DNA of 64,000 bases from the NCBI RefSeq assembly GCF_030230605.1, contig NZ_JASPDO010000001.1:186001-250000 (forward strand). The letters are read 5' to 3'. Of the stretch, positions 62,060 through 64,000 are shown piece after piece. This stretch comes from Brevibacterium sp. UMB1308A (GTDB taxonomy: Bacteria; Actinomycetota; Actinomycetes; Actinomycetales; Brevibacteriaceae). The number at the start of each line of letters is the position of its first letter. Positions within the stretch are counted from its first letter, which is position 1. Made by a program: the position numbers and the translations under genes. Under the pieces are notes generated by a model. The model did not search any database and had not been told where the DNA came from. It saw nothing but the letters and a program-made list of their open reading frames with translations.

Positions 62060-64000
62060 ATGGCAAGCGCTGCTGACAAGCGTGTGAAAGAAACAGTTGA
62101 GTACGCCGCTGCACACCCCGAGGTCGAGCAACCATACGCGGAACTTGGACTGAAAGAAAACGAATACGAAGAGATCAAGAAGATCCTGGGCCGCCGCCCC
62201 ACCAGCGCGGAACTGGCCATGTATTCGGTCATGTGGTCAGAGCACTGCTCATACAAGTCCTCCAAGGTGCACCTGCGCAAGTTTGGCGAGCAGGTCACTG
62301 ACGAAATGAAGAAGAACCTGCTCGTAGGCATGGGTGAAAATGCTGGTGTTGTGGACATCGGTGAAGGCTGGGCTGTAACGTTCAAGGTCGAATCGCACAA
62401 CCACCCGTCCTACGTTGAGCCCTACCAGGGTGCCGCCACGGGTGTTGGCGGTATCGTTCGCGACATCATCTCAATGGGTGCCCGCCCCGTTGCCGTCATG
62501 GACCAGTTGCGTTTTGGCCGGATCGACCACCCGGACACGGCACGCATGGTTCACGGCGTAGTCAGCGGAATCGGCGGTTACGGCAACTGCTTGGGCCTGC
62601 CCAACATTGGTGGCGAAACCATCTTCGACCCGGTCTACCAGGGAAACCCACTGGTCAACGCACTGGCCGTGGGTGTCATGAAGCACGAAGACATTCGCCT
62701 GGCCAACGCTTCTGGTAAAGGCAACAAGGTTGTGCTGTTTGGTGCCCGCACGGGTGGTGACGGAATCGGTGGCGCTTCGATCCTAGCGTCTGAGTCCTTT
62801 GACGACACCAAACCGTCCAAGCGACCTGCCGTCCAGGTGGGTGACCCGTTTGCTGAAAAGGTTCTCATCGAGTGCTGCCTGGAACTGTTCCAGGCCCAGG
62901 TAGTCGAAGGTATCCAGGACCTTGGCGCGGCCGGTATTTCCTGTGCCACGTCTGAGCTTGCCTCCAACGGTGACGGTGGAATGCACATTGCCCTGGACGA
63001 CGTTCTGTTGCGCGACCCCACGCTCACCCCTGAAGAGATCCTCATGAGCGAATCGCAGGAACGCATGATGGCGGTTGTCACGCCTGAAAACCTGCAGCGC
63101 TTCGAAGAAATCGCGCAGAAGTGGGAAGTCGAGTATTCGATCCTGGGTGAGGTCACGGACACTGGCCGTTTGGTGATCGAATGGCACGGCGACGTGATCG
63201 TGGATGTGCCACCCCGCTCTGTCGCTCACGACGGGCCGGTGTATGACCGCCCGTATCAGGAGCCTTCATGGACCGCCGAGGTGCGTGCCAACACCGTACG
63301 TTCCGCCGGCTTGTCGTACCCAACAGGTGGCTCCGAGCTGGGCAACACGGTCATCGAGATGGCCAAGTCGCCTAACCTGTCCAGCCGCGACTGGATCACT
63401 AAGCAGTACGACAAGTACGTGCAGGGGAACACGGCCATGGCCTTCCCTGACGACGCTGGCGTGATCCGCGTGAACGAAGAAACCGGTTTGGGTATTGCCC
63501 TGGCAACGGATGCCAACGGCCGGTACTGTTTCCTTGACCCCGCCCGAGGTGCTGCCCTGGCGCTCGCGGAAGCGCACCGTAACGTGTCGACGGCAGGCGC
63601 CCAGCCTTTGGCTGTGACTGACTGTCTGAACTTTGGGTCACCTGAGGACCCTGAGATCATGTGGCAGTTTGTGCAGGCCGTCGATGGGCTTGCGGCTGCG
63701 TGTAAGGACCTAGGTATCCCTGTCACCGGCGGTAACGTCAGCCTGTACAACCAGACTGGTTCCGCAGCGATCCACCCAACGCCTGTTGTAGGTGTATTGG
63801 GTGTGTTTGACGATGTTTCACGACGCACCCCGTCTGGATTCCGCGAGGCTGGTCAGACCATTTACTTGCTGGGCACCACGTACGACGAACTCGACGGTTC
63901 CGCGTGGGCCGATGTCATGCATAACCACTTGGGTGGTGTCCCACCGGAGTACCGCCCGGAGCAAGAGAAGGAACTGGCTCAGATCCTCATCAACGCCTCC
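62060..64000 (+). CDS. purL: FGAM synthetase large subunit PurL, right end cut
   Basis: 647 residues are visible and the frame runs off the window; the full protein is about 760. AAAGGGA precedes the ATG. Motifs of the small-form Pur[44 protein letters not shown] [39 protein letters not shown] and GNVSLYNQT. With PurS and PurQ it converts FGAR to FGAM. It is separated from purQ by an accessory stretch of 6.2 kb. Confidence 0.97.
   Translation, partial: MASAADKRVKETVEYAAAHPEVEQPYAELGLKENEYEEIKKILGRRPTSAELAMYSVMWSEHCSYKSSKVHLRKFGEQVTDEMKKNLLVGMGENAGVVDIGEGWAVTFKVESHNHPSYVEPYQGAATGVGGIVRDIISMGARPVAVMDQLRFGRIDHPDTARMVHGVVSGIGGYGNCLGLPNIGGETIFDPVYQGNPLVNALAVGVMKHEDIRLANASGKGNKVVLFGARTGGDGIGGASILASESFDDTKPSKRPAVQVGDPFAEKVLIECCLELFQAQVVEGIQDLGAAGISCATSELASNGDGGMHIALDDVLLRDPTLTPEEILMSESQERMMAVVTPENLQRFEEIAQKWEVEYSILGEVTDTGRLVIEWHGDVIVDVPPRSVAHDGPVYDRPYQEPSWTAEVRANTVRSAGLSYPTGGSELGNTVIEMAKSPNLSSRDWITKQYDKYVQGNTAMAFPDDAGVIRVNEETGLGIALATDANGRYCFLDPARGAALALAEAHRNVSTAGAQPLAVTDCLNFGSPEDPEIMWQFVQAVDGLAAACKDLGIPVTGGNVSLYNQTGSAAIHPTPVVGVLGVFDDVSRRTPSGFREAGQTIYLLGTTYDELDGSAWADVMHNHLGGVPPEYRPEQEKELAQILINAS

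Noticed and set aside
1602..63550. Interpreting ACCTCGG/CCGAGGT as a chromosome-polarity (KOPS-like) motif
   Set aside because: Copies are nearly equal on the two strands (30 and 29), whereas polarity motifs are strongly skewed along a replichore. A local terminus cannot be wholly excluded.
1..64000. Search for CRISPR arrays, insertion sequences, integrases, att sites and rRNA
   Set aside because: No regularly spaced repeats, transposase motifs, target duplications or rRNA sequences were found by eye; the tRNA cluster shows no repeated 3-prime end that would mark an integrated element.

Overview
The window reads as the chromosome of a moderately high-GC Gram-positive bacterium of the Actinobacteria, most likely Micrococcales-like. 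The grounds are GAA/GAC-rich but GC-leaning codon use, many GTG starts, abundant leaderless-type starts, a DUF3073 gene, sterol-carrier and asparaginase-II neighbours beside purine genes, a P_acnes_RPT-type surface protein, and a Tad/Flp pilus locus of the actinobacterial kind. I cannot name the species. No insertion sequence, phage, CRISPR array or rRNA operon was seen, and no gene-free gap exceeds about 200 bases.

Layout. 1-2264: end of a lactate-utilisation operon (lutABC). 2407-4979: polar amino-acid ABC transporter. 5090-10282: TauE/SafE exporter and a small amide/carbamoyl catabolic cluster ending in a class III aminotransferase. 10398-12116: housekeeping genes. 12302-12608: tRNA-Glu, tRNA-Asp, tRNA-Phe. 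12774-16559: cupin, MFS permease, acyl-CoA ligase. 16599-20059: cell-wall pair (lytic transglycosylase and a large surface-anchored repeat protein). 20219-22158: aldehyde dehydrogenase with DUF779. 22289-31188 (minus): prepilin peptidase, two unknown proteins, DUF192 and three tandem OmpA-domain lipoproteins plus a small lipoprotein. 31332-40979 (plus): Tad pilus operon (cpaB, a tadZ-tadE fusion, tadE, cpaF/tadA, tadB, tadC), a two-component system, the major pilin flp and a TadG-like gene. 41037-64000: purine biosynthesis (purM, purF, a purD-purC fusion, purS, purQ, purL) interrupted by two accessory islands.

The most striking content is a set of proteins that begin with a near-exact copy of the Flp class III signal/pilin helix but carry large C-terminal domains: an NlpC/P60 peptidoglycan hydrolase (52365), a GH-E-type nuclease toxin facing an ankyrin-repeat candidate immunity gene (53155/54223), and an unknown beta-rich protein (58628). 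Three small paralogous lipoproteins lie near these or near the OmpA genes. Together with the Tad machinery, prepilin peptidase and peptidoglycan-binding OmpA lipoproteins, this suggests that the pilin-processing pathway is used to install or deliver effectors, including a polymorphic-type toxin. This is inference from domain architecture.

Two further points stand out. TadZ and a TadE minor pilin are one continuous reading frame, so the prepilin leader would be a whole ATPase. A 7-base word, ACCTCGG/CCGAGGT, occurs about 59 times by manual count (about 8 expected in random sequence), on both strands, in genes and intergenic DNA, once as an inverted pair forming a hairpin, and is about fourfold rarer in the pilus, OmpA and effector islands. 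This resembles DNA-uptake words, which is notable because Tad/Flp pili mediate transformation in Micrococcus luteus.
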